Assembly: GCA_964625775.1 (NCBI GenBank)
Contig: CAZVEH010000032.1
Location: 1-24,045 of the forward strand
Direction: 5' to 3'
Length of the DNA stretch: 24,045 bases
Source: GCA-2786165 sp964625775
Lineage (GTDB): Bacteria; Pseudomonadota; Gammaproteobacteria; Legionellales; Legionellaceae
A program made the position numbers and the translations under genes. The notes beneath the pieces are model-generated. The model saw only the letters and a list, made by a program, of their open reading frames with translations, was not told the DNA's origin and ran no database searches. Within the stretch, counting starts at the first letter, position 1; each line of letters starts with the position of its first letter. Positions 15,377 to 23,676 of the stretch are shown here, in pieces.

Positions 15377-15462
15377 AAACGTTGTAGCCGGTAATCTACG
15401 ATCACCTAATTAAGTCGAGCCAATGCCTAGGGTTACGCCTTAATAAATCAGGGAGACATCAC
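15364..15462 (+). promoter_or_regulatory. Conserved structured leader of array copy 4
   Basis: Shares the leader sequence with copies 1, 2 and 5. ATTAAG (15409-15414) pairs with CTTAAT (15439-15444), and AGGGAG precedes the ATG. Confidence 0.6.
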
Positions 15463-15816
15463 ATGTTACATTTATCAAACAAAGGTTCTAAAAAATCTTA
15501 TATCGCTAAAGCTGCGTACTTTGCAGCCGGATTGTTAGCGCTGTTTGCGAGTTCTACTGCGTTGGCTGATAGAGATGTGTTAAGGTGCAAAGGTCCTAAA
15601 AATGTTTCATTTTTTCTACAGTCAGTAGCGGGGCAGGGAACCGCTGAGGCGACGTATAGGCTGGTTACCAAAGATACTGGCGTTGTACTTGAGGCAAACC
15701 AGGTACAGTGCTTTTATCATGGTAAGCAAGTGGTGATGAAGAAAATGGGTACAGGTTACCAATTGACAGTAGATGACGAAGTGATTGCATGGACAGACGT
15801 CACGTTTTTCGAATAA
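15463..15816 (+). CDS. Secreted variable protein, array copy 4
   Basis: 117 residues. Signal peptide of 35 residues, slightly more diverged (AAGLLALFASSTALA). The mature domain of 82 residues has cysteines C42 and C83, the second 34 residues from the end, and a TGVVLEANQVQC stretch that allows alignment with the truncated copy 1. It is the last member inside the bracket formed by the two palindromic-element blocks. Family not recognised beyond the array. Confidence 0.83.
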   Translation: MLHLSNKGSKKSYIAKAAYFAAGLLALFASSTALADRDVLRCKGPKNVSFFLQSVAGQGTAEATYRLVTKDTGVVLEANQVQCFYHGKQVVMKKMGTGYQLTVDDEVIAWTDVTFFE

Positions 15817-15916
15817 CCATTCAAAACATACTCGGCGCACAACCAAGTTTTCTAGGTTAAAATATCTCCAGACATTTCTGTCTTTATCGCTAACTTCCAT
15901 AAAATCCTTAAATACA

Positions 15917-16036
15917 GGACTTATGCAGAACCTCGAGGTCGAGGCAAGTTTTGTTTTTAATAAGGGAGTTTAGGTGAACTAAATGACCGAATTAAAAACA
16001 AAACTTAACGAAGAGGTCGAGGTTTTGCGTAAGTCC
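15917..16036. repeat. 120-bp palindromic MITE-like element, copy B
   Basis: Terminal inverted repeats GGACTTATGCAGAACCTCGA and, at the right, TCGAGGTTTTGCGTAAGTCC; same length and centre (TTTAGGTGAACTAAA) as copy A at 12941. The duplication extends about 55 nt further left, to about 15858, and right into the decayed AT-hook gene, so the whole block was copied rather than the element alone. Confidence 0.75.
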
Positions 16037-16056
16037 TAAAATATTTAGGCGAATCT

Positions 16057-16259
16057 ATGGAAATTGTCTTGCATGCTAGGCATGATAGTACGCAAGAAGC
16101 GACTGACCGTTTATTGAGTATCATCAAATTATTTCATGATCATGATCACATCGATGGGTTTTGCGAGACCAAGCCTTAAACTTAGTTGAAGTATATCGTG
16201 AAGGAAAAGTAGTGATGAAACGCCGAGGTCGCCCCAATTTGAAATTTCGTGGTCAATAA
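16057..16259 (+). pseudogene. Decayed copy of the AT-hook gene
   Basis: Matches the gene at 13083-13370 from its ATG (MEIVLHARHDSTQEAT) through IDGF, then lacks 67 bp equal to 13195-13261 of the intact copy. The break lies between short AGA repeats. The loss shifts the frame and stops it at about residue 40. The remaining 3' part still encodes VEVYREGK and KRRGRPNLK in another frame. The following 849-residue gene takes its AGGAG from the very end of this remnant, so the two were probably one transcript. Confidence 0.85.
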
Positions 16260-16268
16260 GGAGATTGA

Positions 16269-18818
16269 ATGACGGCGGCTAAAAACGCAGTGCGTGGTGA
16301 GTTTAGGGATATACTGACGAAAGGCGCAAAAGAACTGGTAGTTGGAGCTACTCCTGATGTTGCAACTCTTGGGTTAGGCGCGATCGCCTCTAATCCTCTT
16401 CTGAATCCTGCCAGTGCGGCGATTGCTACAGTTGCTATTGGTTTGACCATTACAGCGTTGAATCAAGGCTATCAAACGTTACAAGCACACTTGCAACACC
16501 AACAAGATGTCAAAGAACTTTTCGAGCAAGACTACTTACATGGTACGGTCAGCTTTTTTTGCCCCTACAAAGTAACCGATCGCTCGAATGGACAAGTGTT
16601 TTTTGATAGCTTTCTTGGCTTGCTGCAAGACACAAAAGGTAAAGACAGTGTTTTATTTAAATTAGCGGGTATTCATTTTACCGAACAAGTGTCAGGGGCT
16701 GGTAACAGAAGAAATTTTATGTTGCAACCGCAAGAGGTATTGGGAACCAGGTACGCGCTGATATCTATGGCTTCTTTGCCTTTGGCGTCTGAATATGATT
16801 TTTCTCAAGGTGAAGATGATTTGCTGGATCGCGCTCGCTGTGGCGGCGATGATTTTTTAGGGACAAGCTTGCCCATTTTTTTGGAAATGATTCATTCATA
16901 CGAAAAACAATCCCCTGAACAGGCTATTGAAATGCATAGTTTTCCGCAGAAAACTGTGAGTCGTCTAGACTTGCTGCGGTTTATCACCATTGCTTTTTCG
17001 AATCTTCTATTAAATCTCCAACACCCGCCTGATCTTGAGTCGGATAGTAAAATGCCTTTGAATGACAAGGCGGCCATGGGTTTATGTGCGCAAGTAGAAG
17101 AAGTATTGGACAAAATTCTTTTGCCAGATGAACATTATGATGCGTTTAATTACCTAGAAAAACTCTATTTTCGGGATGAATTTTTAAAGTTTCTACGATT
17201 GTTAAAACGAGAAGTTCAGGAGCTGAGAGAAGGCTATCAATATAAACTATTAAGATCTTTGAATTTGGCTGGCGTGGTTGCAGAATCGCAGGGACTGTTA
17301 CAAAACATCAATGCATCTTTATTTCAAATGCTTTATCCCAATTCGCCACATAGCGACCAAAAATATTTACGTTCTTTGTGCCGACAATTATCAAATGCCT
17401 TAGATGATCACCCTGATGTATGGACCGCAGTCTCTCGCGCTATAAAGAACAAGTTACCTAGTATGCAGGGATTGAATGCAAATCCAAGCACGGTGATTGA
17501 TCTGATTGGTGTGTTTTCATCGGTGTCACCACGGGATAGATCAGAGATCATTCGTGTCTTGCTATCCGTTAAAACACAACAAAATGAACCTAAGTTTCAT
17601 GCACTGATCCAACCCTTACAGCAACTGAATGAGATGTTTATCAAACCACTTGAGCCTTTGTTACCCAAAGAAACCAATGCCACAGGCACTTATATACTCA
17701 ATGTATTGGCATTAACCGCAGAAAGTTCGCCTCCTTTTTTGCAGGAAGCAGTCATCAAAACCAGTAACCCAACACTGCAACAACAATTTGCTCTTATCAA
17801 TGACCAAGCAGATTGGAAAGAAATAGGTCGCAGTATATTGAGCAGAGAAACAGGTGATAAATTACGGTCTATGTTAAAGATACAGCAAGGCGAGTTTCTG
17901 GGGGCGGTCAGAACTGTAAAAGCACTTCAAGAGTTTTTAGACAATAGTAAAAATTTACTACTGAATCTGCAAGTGCAACATATGGTGAAAAAAGCCTGTG
18001 AAACATTAGAACAAAAGAGACTGCTGTTGAGCGCGGCGGTGAGTGATTTAAGCGAATATGTGTCAAGTCGTGATCATGATTCTGCTAACCAGCGTAAAAA
18101 ACATATCGCGCATATGATGAGTCCTACCAAAGGATTAGAGCATCGCTTCAGTGCCTTAGAGGATTTAATTGGGCAAACCTTGAAGGTTTTAAAATCATCA
18201 GATTTTAGTTCAAATCAAGTCCATCTCATACAAGACCAAGTGAATGCGATTTATGCTTCGCACCAAGAATTTGAGGCAGATAAAACAGTGCTCTTATCTC
18301 TGGCATTAGCTGCTTTAGGAGAATCAGGTACCCCGCTGTCTACCCATATTCAAAGCCATGCAGTCTCAGGGGCGCTTGCAGAAATTGGAGTACAAACCGA
18401 TGTGTTGATCGATACGCCCATGCCTGTGATAGATGATCACCAAGATGTTTTTCTACCAGGTTTACCACCAGGTCATCATTTGGAAGCGTATATGGTGAGC
18501 CCCAGTCTGTTATTTGCGGTGATAGAAATGGTCAGTGCTTTTTTACTGATGGCGGCTCTATTGGTGTTTTTATCACTTACTTTTGGAGCGCCTTATCTCC
18601 CGATTATTGCCGCTTTAAACGCACAACAAATCACAGCGTGTTCCTTGGCTTCTTATCTGAGTGCTGCATCAGGAGGAGTGGGGTTAGCTTTGTCTTATTT
18701 TTTCACACCCGAACCCCGGCCCCGGCGGGTTGATTTGTCTGACGGATTTGTCCTTGGACCAGGAGAGGAACTGCAAATTGACATTGTTGACAGCTTAGCG
18801 TTTAGAAGGACCGTTTGA
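16269..18818 (+). CDS. 849-residue effector-like protein with membrane segments
   Basis: Family not recognised. Start ATG at 16269, with AGGAG 6 nt before it. There is no signal peptide. Residues about 31-64 are hydrophobic and alanine-rich (ASAAIATVAIGLTITAL). The long middle part, about 70-735, is predominantly helical and polar without an obvious catalytic motif, and some stretches have coiled-coil character (for example around VSDLSEYVSSRDHDS). Two strongly hydrophobic segments follow at about 745-770 (IEMVSAFLLMAALLVFLSL) and 788-812, then a 35-residue acidic/basic tail (LGPGEELQIDIVDS). A large helical protein with a late membrane hairpin and no Sec signal, in an island beside dot/icm genes, would fit a Dot/Icm substrate; this is inference. 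It separates array copies 4 and 5. Confidence 0.75.
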   Translation: MTAAKNAVRGEFRDILTKGAKELVVGATPDVATLGLGAIASNPLLNPASAAIATVAIGLTITALNQGYQTLQAHLQHQQDVKELFEQDYLHGTVSFFCPYKVTDRSNGQVFFDSFLGLLQDTKGKDSVLFKLAGIHFTEQVSGAGNRRNFMLQPQEVLGTRYALISMASLPLASEYDFSQGEDDLLDRARCGGDDFLGTSLPIFLEMIHSYEKQSPEQAIEMHSFPQKTVSRLDLLRFITIAFSNLLLNLQHPPDLESDSKMPLNDKAAMGLCAQVEEVLDKILLPDEHYDAFNYLEKLYFRDEFLKFLRLLKREVQELREGYQYKLLRSLNLAGVVAESQGLLQNINASLFQMLYPNSPHSDQKYLRSLCRQLSNALDDHPDVWTAVSRAIKNKLPSMQGLNANPSTVIDLIGVFSSVSPRDRSEIIRVLLSVKTQQNEPKFHALIQPLQQLNEMFIKPLEPLLPKETNATGTYILNVLALTAESSPPFLQEAVIKTSNPTLQQQFALINDQADWKEIGRSILSRETGDKLRSMLKIQQGEFLGAVRTVKALQEFLDNSKNLLLNLQVQHMVKKACETLEQKRLLLSAAVSDLSEYVSSRDHDSANQRKKHIAHMMSPTKGLEHRFSALEDLIGQTLKVLKSSDFSSNQVHLIQDQVNAIYASHQEFEADKTVLLSLALAALGESGTPLSTHIQSHAVSGALAEIGVQTDVLIDTPMPVIDDHQDVFLPGLPPGHHLEAYMVSPSLLFAVIEMVSAFLLMAALLVFLSLTFGAPYLPIIAALNAQQITACSLASYLSAASGGVGLALSYFFTPEPRPRRVDLSDGFVLGPGEELQIDIVDSLAFRRTV

Positions 18819-18875
18819 CGGCTTTTAAAAAGCTGACTATAGTTTAGTTTGAAGTATTTTGGACTATTTGTCCAA

Positions 18876-18975
18876 AGACGGTGTATGAAACGGTGTAGCG
18901 GTTAGTACGCTACGAACACTCGATTAAGACTGGCCCAATGCCTGAGGTAAGCCTTAATCAATAAGGAGATATAAC
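18876..18975 (+). promoter_or_regulatory. Conserved structured leader of array copy 5
   Basis: Begins GGTGTATGAAACGGTGTAGC. GATTAAG (18922-18928) pairs perfectly with CTTAATC (18953-18959), and an upper hairpin GTAGCG/CGCTAC is kept. AAGGAG precedes the ATG. The stem bases differ from copy 2 but pair, which supports a folded RNA. Confidence 0.65.
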
Positions 18976-19344
18976 ATGTTGCATTCATTAACCAAGGGTT
19001 CTAAAAAATCTTTTGTTGCTAAAGCCGTGTGCCTTACTGCGGGATTAGTGGCTGTATTTGCTAGTTCTAGTGTGTTGGCAGATTCAACACCATCACAGGC
19101 TACTCCCATCCGTTGTGCTTTTAAAAACGGAGATGACGCCTCTCAGCTAAGATTAAAAGCGGGTTCAGCCGCGGGTACATTTGTATTCTATGATGCTGGG
19201 ACGACTAACCCAGTTGACCCAAGTGCATTAAATTGTACCACTGCGTCAGGAGATTCAGTTAGCATGGAACCAGCAGCAGCAGGCGCTGTTATACTCATGG
19301 TTCTTGGCGAAAGAATTTTCTATTTGCCACTATTATATCGCTAA
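18976..19344 (+). CDS. Secreted variable protein, array copy 5
   Basis: 122 residues. Family signal peptide (MLHSLTKGSKKS then AGLVAVFASSSVLA), kept nearly unchanged despite lying 3.2 kb from copy 4. Mature domain of 87 residues with cysteines C47 and C87, the second 35 residues from the end, like copies 2-4. The C-terminal stretch (AVILMVLGERIFYLPLLY) is hydrophobic, which the others are not, and may associate with a membrane or be a buried strand. Followed by the strongest terminator in the window. Confidence 0.83.
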   Translation: MLHSLTKGSKKSFVAKAVCLTAGLVAVFASSSVLADSTPSQATPIRCAFKNGDDASQLRLKAGSAAGTFVFYDAGTTNPVDPSALNCTTASGDSVSMEPAAAGAVILMVLGERIFYLPLLYR

Positions 19345-19368
19345 GCCTCCAAAGATCACTAAGCCTCC

Positions 19369-19403
19369 AATTAGCCAAACACCAAATCGGTGTTTGGCTA
19401 ATT
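19369..19403. terminator. Rho-independent terminator, array copy 5 / phosphatase
   Basis: AATTAGCCAAACACC (19369-19383) pairs perfectly over 15 bp with GGTGTTTGGCTAATT (19389-19403) around a 5-nt loop, followed by GCTTATTTT. It sits between convergent genes and may serve both. Confidence 0.8.
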
Positions 19404-19410
19404 GCTTATT

Positions 19411-20079
19411 TTAAGGAAGGAAATAAAAAGGATTGGGCAGTTTAAAGGTTTGTTGTGCGTAGCCACCTGTGAGGTCTGAGTTTTGATCCCCGATAGACGC
19501 AATGATGGTATAGCCTTGCTGCGTGATTTTGGCTCGAGCGGCTGTTTTATACGCGATGGTGGGAATGTGTTCGCTGCGAAGCTCTAGACCTGACCAAGAT
19601 TGGTAACCGGCTGCATGTAAATTTTGAATGGTTGCTTCTTCAAGCGTCTTATCGCGACCCGTCACAAAAAATACCGCAATATTTTGTTGCAATGCTTTAA
19701 GATATAAATCAAGTACGGGTTGGATGGCTGGTTCATCTGCTGCCAACAATTGACGGGTAATTTCGTCGGGTAAATTGGCAAAATCAATGGTTTTCATATT
19801 GCTAAAATTTGAAAGACATGTTTCATCAATATCTAAAACAAGTGCCAGTTTATTAGGGTGAGGCAGATCTTGATTGGCACGAACTGCAGCTGCGATGTAT
19901 TGATTTGCTTTGCTTGTGACGTCTTCTATTTCTTTCAAATAGGCACCAGAATCATGATATTCCACCAGATTCTTTTTTAATAAACCAAGATTAGCGGGTT
20001 CGGCATAGGTTTTGGATTGTATGACGAAAGCAGCGAGAATTGCAAAGAGCGTATGGAGAAACAGGTTTTTTTTGTTCAT
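19411..20079 (-). CDS. Secreted HAD-family acid phosphatase (class B type)
   Basis: 222 residues from the ATG at 20079, which has AAGAG upstream; an in-frame ATG at 20103 lacks a Shine-Dalgarno. Signal peptide MNKKNLFLHTLFAILAAF, cleavage near KTYA/EP. The mature protein has the HAD phosphatase motifs: DIDET (83-87) with nucleophile and acid aspartates, the motif II threonine in FFVTGRD, a lysine in YKTAARAKI, and GDQNSDL as motif IV. This is the HAD acid-phosphatase group (Acid_phosphat_B) that includes nonspecific periplasmic phosphomonoesterases and lipoprotein e(P4). There is no lipobox cysteine, so it should be a soluble periplasmic or secreted enzyme. Diverges from dotM. Confidence 0.88.
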   Translation of the reverse strand: MNKKNLFLHTLFAILAAFVIQSKTYAEPANLGLLKKNLVEYHDSGAYLKEIEDVTSKANQYIAAAVRANQDLPHPNKLALVLDIDETCLSNFSNMKTIDFANLPDEITRQLLAADEPAIQPVLDLYLKALQQNIAVFFVTGRDKTLEEATIQNLHAAGYQSWSGLELRSEHIPTIAYKTAARAKITQQGYTIIASIGDQNSDLTGGYAQQTFKLPNPFYFLP

Positions 20080-20151
20080 GCTAAGTACTCTTGTAGATTT
20101 CATGGGAAAAGTGATTATAAAATGAACTTATTCATTTGTCAAAATTTTTAT

Positions 20152-20181
20152 TTAACAAGACAGCGAAGATCAGTATATACT
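20152..20181 (+). promoter_or_regulatory. Promoter of dotM-dotL
   Basis: TTAACA (20152-20157), 18-nt spacer, TATACT (20176-20181), about 30 nt before the dotM start codon. TATACT is, to my recollection, the -10 element reported for L. pneumophila icm promoters. The -35 differs from TTGACA at one base. Confidence 0.55.
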
Positions 20182-20212
20182 TTAAACTATGACCACTAAG
20201 TAGGACACACGG

Positions 20213-21343
20213 ATGGGCCAACAACAACAGCAGCAATCCGGCGACCATTCTATGGGGGGCGCGTGGGTTGCCGCGCTATTCATATTTGCTGGGTATATTA
20301 TTTGGGTCACAGCACGCCACTATATTGTGTCTTTTGTGTTTGCATTTAATGTGATGCAAGCAAAGTTTATGAACTATTTTATCAATGACCCTGATTTAAG
20401 CAATGATATTTTCTTGATGCAAACTTTAGATCCGAACCTGGTTGATTGGGCACAATTGATGACATTTACCGAACACGTTGGAAACTTTAGTCGTTATCCT
20501 TTGATCGTTTTGATGCTGGTGTTTGGTGTTATTTTATATCGCTCAGATGTGACGATGAAATATCGTAAAAAACATAGTATGAGTACGCTGCGGGAACAAG
20601 AGCAACAAAATTGGCCAGCCATCATGCCTGTGGTCAAAGAAGACTTGGTCAGTATTGATGTCAATAGTGGTCCTTGGGCAATGGCGATGAGTCCCATGGA
20701 ATTCTCTAGAAAACACAATTTGTTAAAAAAAGCAGATATTTTACTGGATAATTCTATTCCAGGGCAGGAGATGACAGCAGGGTTAAAGCGAGGCGATGCC
20801 AAAAGAATTTTTACCTTGCAATTAGGCCCTGCTTGGGAGGGGTTTGAGCGCTGTCCTTTGCATGTGCGTGCTTTGGCTGCGGTATTCATGGCACGGATGA
20901 ATCGAGATAAAACTGCAGCTGCGGCCATATTAAAGAATTTGGATAAATCGTATGTGGCGGGGAAGTTAGAGCCAGGGGATATTGATGCTGTGATAGAGAA
21001 ATATCGCAATACTGAATTGGTCACAGATATTATAGGACGTCATGCCTATTTGTTAACCGTGATGGCGTCGTTGCTGGAAGGTGCTCGCCAAGATGGTGTG
21101 GTGCCCAGTTCTGAGTTTTTATGGTTGAAACCAGTTGACCGGCGTTTATGGTATATGTGTAATTGTACTGGCCGCCAAACGCCTTTTGTCGAAGTGGGTG
21201 GGCCTTTTGCACACTGGAAAGCGGAAAAAGCGATGGGCCGAAGCTCGCTTGCTCCTATGATTGATGAGGCCATCAAAGCGCTGGAAATAGCGATTCGTGA
21301 AGTCAAATTATCTCCTAAAGAATTACAGGGGCTCCAGCCATGA
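20213..21343 (+). CDS. dotM: Type IVB secretion coupling-complex protein DotM/IcmP
   Basis: 376 residues, the usual IcmP length. A glutamine-rich N-terminus (MGQQQQQQSG), a hydrophobic region at about 15-48 and a membrane segment at about 95-109 (YPLIVLMLVFGVILY) are followed by a basic patch and a cytoplasmic domain of about 260 residues. DotM is an inner-membrane partner of the DotL ATPase in the Dot/Icm coupling complex; its cytoplasmic domain binds a class of acidic (E-block) effector signals in Legionella. The stop overlaps the dotL start in ATGA, so the two are translationally coupled. In L. pneumophila icmQ lies upstream; here the neighbour is an unrelated phosphatase. Confidence 0.93.
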   Translation: MGQQQQQQSGDHSMGGAWVAALFIFAGYIIWVTARHYIVSFVFAFNVMQAKFMNYFINDPDLSNDIFLMQTLDPNLVDWAQLMTFTEHVGNFSRYPLIVLMLVFGVILYRSDVTMKYRKKHSMSTLREQEQQNWPAIMPVVKEDLVSIDVNSGPWAMAMSPMEFSRKHNLLKKADILLDNSIPGQEMTAGLKRGDAKRIFTLQLGPAWEGFERCPLHVRALAAVFMARMNRDKTAAAAILKNLDKSYVAGKLEPGDIDAVIEKYRNTELVTDIIGRHAYLLTVMASLLEGARQDGVVPSSEFLWLKPVDRRLWYMCNCTGRQTPFVEVGGPFAHWKAEKAMGRSSLAPMIDEAIKALEIAIREVKLSPKELQGLQP

Positions 21344-23676
21344 TGAGAGGTATTGATTCAAGGAATGAAATAGATCCAACCAAATTACTTCGAGATACGC
21401 GTACCCTTGGACAGCGTATCGTAGGGTTTTTTGAACAACCCATCAATGTCAGCGTGGTGTTGATTTCTGGTACTGCTGCCAGTTACTTTCTGCCCCAAGC
21501 GAATATTGTTTTTCTCATTTTAAGTGTCACCATGTTTTGGTTTGCAGTGACTCGCAAACATAAACTGCCTTTTCGTTTACCTCAAGTGGCTAAAACCAAA
21601 GATTATAATGATTTGAAGCCCGGTATCAAATTGCCTTATATGGCGCGAGGGATTGCTTTTTTTGGCAATGAGAAACAAACCAATCGAGAAATTTGGTTTG
21701 CCAATGAAGATATGCGGACCCATGCTTTGATTTTTGGATCTACTGGTAGTGGTAAAACAGAAGCATTGGTGTCTATTGCGTATAATGCGCTGGTGCAAGC
21801 GAGCGGATTTATCTATGTAGATGGTAAAGGCGATAACTCGTTGTATGCCAAAATCTTTTCCATGGTCCGTAGCATGGGGCGTGATGATGATTTGTTATTG
21901 ATTAATTTCATGACGGGTGCGCGTGATATCGTGGGTCCCCAAGAAAAGCGTTTATCGAATACTTTGAATCCGTTTTGCCAAGGATCGTCGAGTATGTTAA
22001 CCCAGTTGGTCGTTAGTCTGATGGGTGATAGCGCCGGTTCTGGCGATGGCGATATGTGGAAAAACCGAGCGATCGCATTCGTAGAGGCCTTGATGCGCCT
22101 GCTGGTTTATATGCGTGATGAAGGCGCTATTTTATTAGATGCGAATTCGATTCGAAATTATTTTGATCTTGGGCGACTGGAATCGATTGTGATTGATAAA
22201 GTATTTCCGCGTGATGAACAAGAGTCCGTCAATATCGATCAAATACCCAAATTAGTAACTGATCCTTTACGCAACTACTTAAATACACTGCCAGGATATA
22301 ATAAAGAGAAAAAAGGCAAACAAGTCTCACAAGTTTTGGAACAGCACGGCTTTATCACCATGCAGTTGGTGCGAAGCTTTTCATCTTTGGCCGATACGTA
22401 TGGGCATATTATTCGAACAAATCTTGCAGAAGTGGATTTTAAAGACGTGGTCTTAAACCGTCGTATTTTGGTGGTATTATTGCCGGCTTTGGAAAAATCT
22501 CCAGATGAATTGTCCAATTTGGGCAAAGTCATAGTCTCTTCGTTAAAAGCAATGATGGCAGCAGGTTTGGGGGAAGATGTAGAAGGGGATTACCGCGATG
22601 TGATCGAAAGAAAACCCACCAATGCGCCTACGCCCTACATTTGTATTCTGGACGAGTATGGCTATTATGCGGTCAAAGGCTTTGCCGTAGTGCCAGCCCA
22701 GGCGCGGTCTTTGGGGTTTTCTGCTATTTTTGCCGGACAGGATTTACCTGCATTTCAAAAAGCTTCTAAAGAAGAAGCGGCTTCGATTGGCGCCAACACC
22801 AATATTAAAATCTGTATGAAATTAGAAGATCCCACCGACACTTGGGATTTTTTCACCAAAACAGCCGGTGAAGCGTATGTCACAAAAGTAGATTCTTTTC
22901 AAACCAAAGAAAACTCTATGACCAATAGTTATTTGGATACGCGCAGTTCTTCTTTTGAAAAGCGTGCTCGGATTGATTTATTAGATTTAAAGGATCAAAC
23001 AGAAGGTGAGGCCCATATCTTTTTCAAGTCACAGATTGTTCGGGTGAATATGTTTTATGCAGCACCAAAACCTGTAAAAAGATTGAAAATTAATCAATTT
23101 CTAAAAGTAGAGCCTCCTCCAGATGATTATTTAGATAAACTGAAAAAACAATTATCGGGCTTTCATAGCATATTATCCAGCGAAACACCCGGGATTAATC
23201 TAACCGTCGAAAGCGAAACCATTGGATTTGTAGCTAAAGCATTACACGAGTCCACTATTGTAGAGCCGATCGAACGGAGTGTGTCGGTGTTATTAGGGTA
23301 TCATCGCCTTAATGAACCTGAGCAAGTTGAAGATGTGGTTGAAGACGAAGTGACTGGGGTGCTGACGATATTTGCCCCATTACGTCAGCAGCAATTTTCT
23401 TTACCCATTTTGGCCAGTGACAAAGCCATGTTTTCCTCGGCATTATTGCCAATACAGGAGACACGGGATAATTTGATTGCTATTGAGAGGCTGACCGGCC
23501 AGAAAGCCAATATGGCTGGAAAAGTGGCTAATGAAATCATCAAGGATTTTCAAGTAGTAACCACGTACCCGCCGGATGAACGGCATGTGGAAGATGGAAG
23601 TGCTCTTGCAGAGCAAGTGAATTTGATTGCCATAAAAATTCAACGCGCGCGCAAAGCTGCTGAAGTCAAAGAATAG
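21340..23676 (+). CDS. dotL: Type IVB secretion coupling ATPase DotL/IcmO
   Basis: 778 residues, close to Legionella DotL (783). MMRGIDSRNEIDPTKLLRDT at the N-terminus is very like DotL. Two membrane segments lie at about 34-52 and 55-71. The VirD4-type ATPase domain has Walker A GSTGSGKT (133-140) and Walker B ICILDE (434-439). The C-terminal part after about residue 590 corresponds to the DotL tail, which in Legionella binds the IcmS-IcmW adaptor and LvgA. DotL recruits effector proteins to the Dot/Icm channel. It starts inside the dotM stop codon. No icmN/dotK follows within the window, unlike the Legionella order. Confidence 0.97.
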   Translation: MMRGIDSRNEIDPTKLLRDTRTLGQRIVGFFEQPINVSVVLISGTAASYFLPQANIVFLILSVTMFWFAVTRKHKLPFRLPQVAKTKDYNDLKPGIKLPYMARGIAFFGNEKQTNREIWFANEDMRTHALIFGSTGSGKTEALVSIAYNALVQASGFIYVDGKGDNSLYAKIFSMVRSMGRDDDLLLINFMTGARDIVGPQEKRLSNTLNPFCQGSSSMLTQLVVSLMGDSAGSGDGDMWKNRAIAFVEALMRLLVYMRDEGAILLDANSIRNYFDLGRLESIVIDKVFPRDEQESVNIDQIPKLVTDPLRNYLNTLPGYNKEKKGKQVSQVLEQHGFITMQLVRSFSSLADTYGHIIRTNLAEVDFKDVVLNRRILVVLLPALEKSPDELSNLGKVIVSSLKAMMAAGLGEDVEGDYRDVIERKPTNAPTPYICILDEYGYYAVKGFAVVPAQARSLGFSAIFAGQDLPAFQKASKEEAASIGANTNIKICMKLEDPTDTWDFFTKTAGEAYVTKVDSFQTKENSMTNSYLDTRSSSFEKRARIDLLDLKDQTEGEAHIFFKSQIVRVNMFYAAPKPVKRLKINQFLKVEPPPDDYLDKLKKQLSGFHSILSSETPGINLTVESETIGFVAKALHESTIVEPIERSVSVLLGYHRLNEPEQVEDVVEDEVTGVLTIFAPLRQQQFSLPILASDKAMFSSALLPIQETRDNLIAIERLTGQKANMAGKVANEIIKDFQVVTTYPPDERHVEDGSALAEQVNLIAIKIQRARKAAEVKE

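Noticed and set aside
15785..15973. Plus-strand open frame overlapping the end of array copy 4 and palindromic element copy B
   Set aside because: Starts inside copy 4 in another frame, lacks a Shine-Dalgarno and ends inside the repeat.
12941..16036. Complete insertion sequence or composite transposon
   Set aside because: No transposase frame lies between or inside the two palindromic elements; the bracket is a duplication, not a recognisable transposon.
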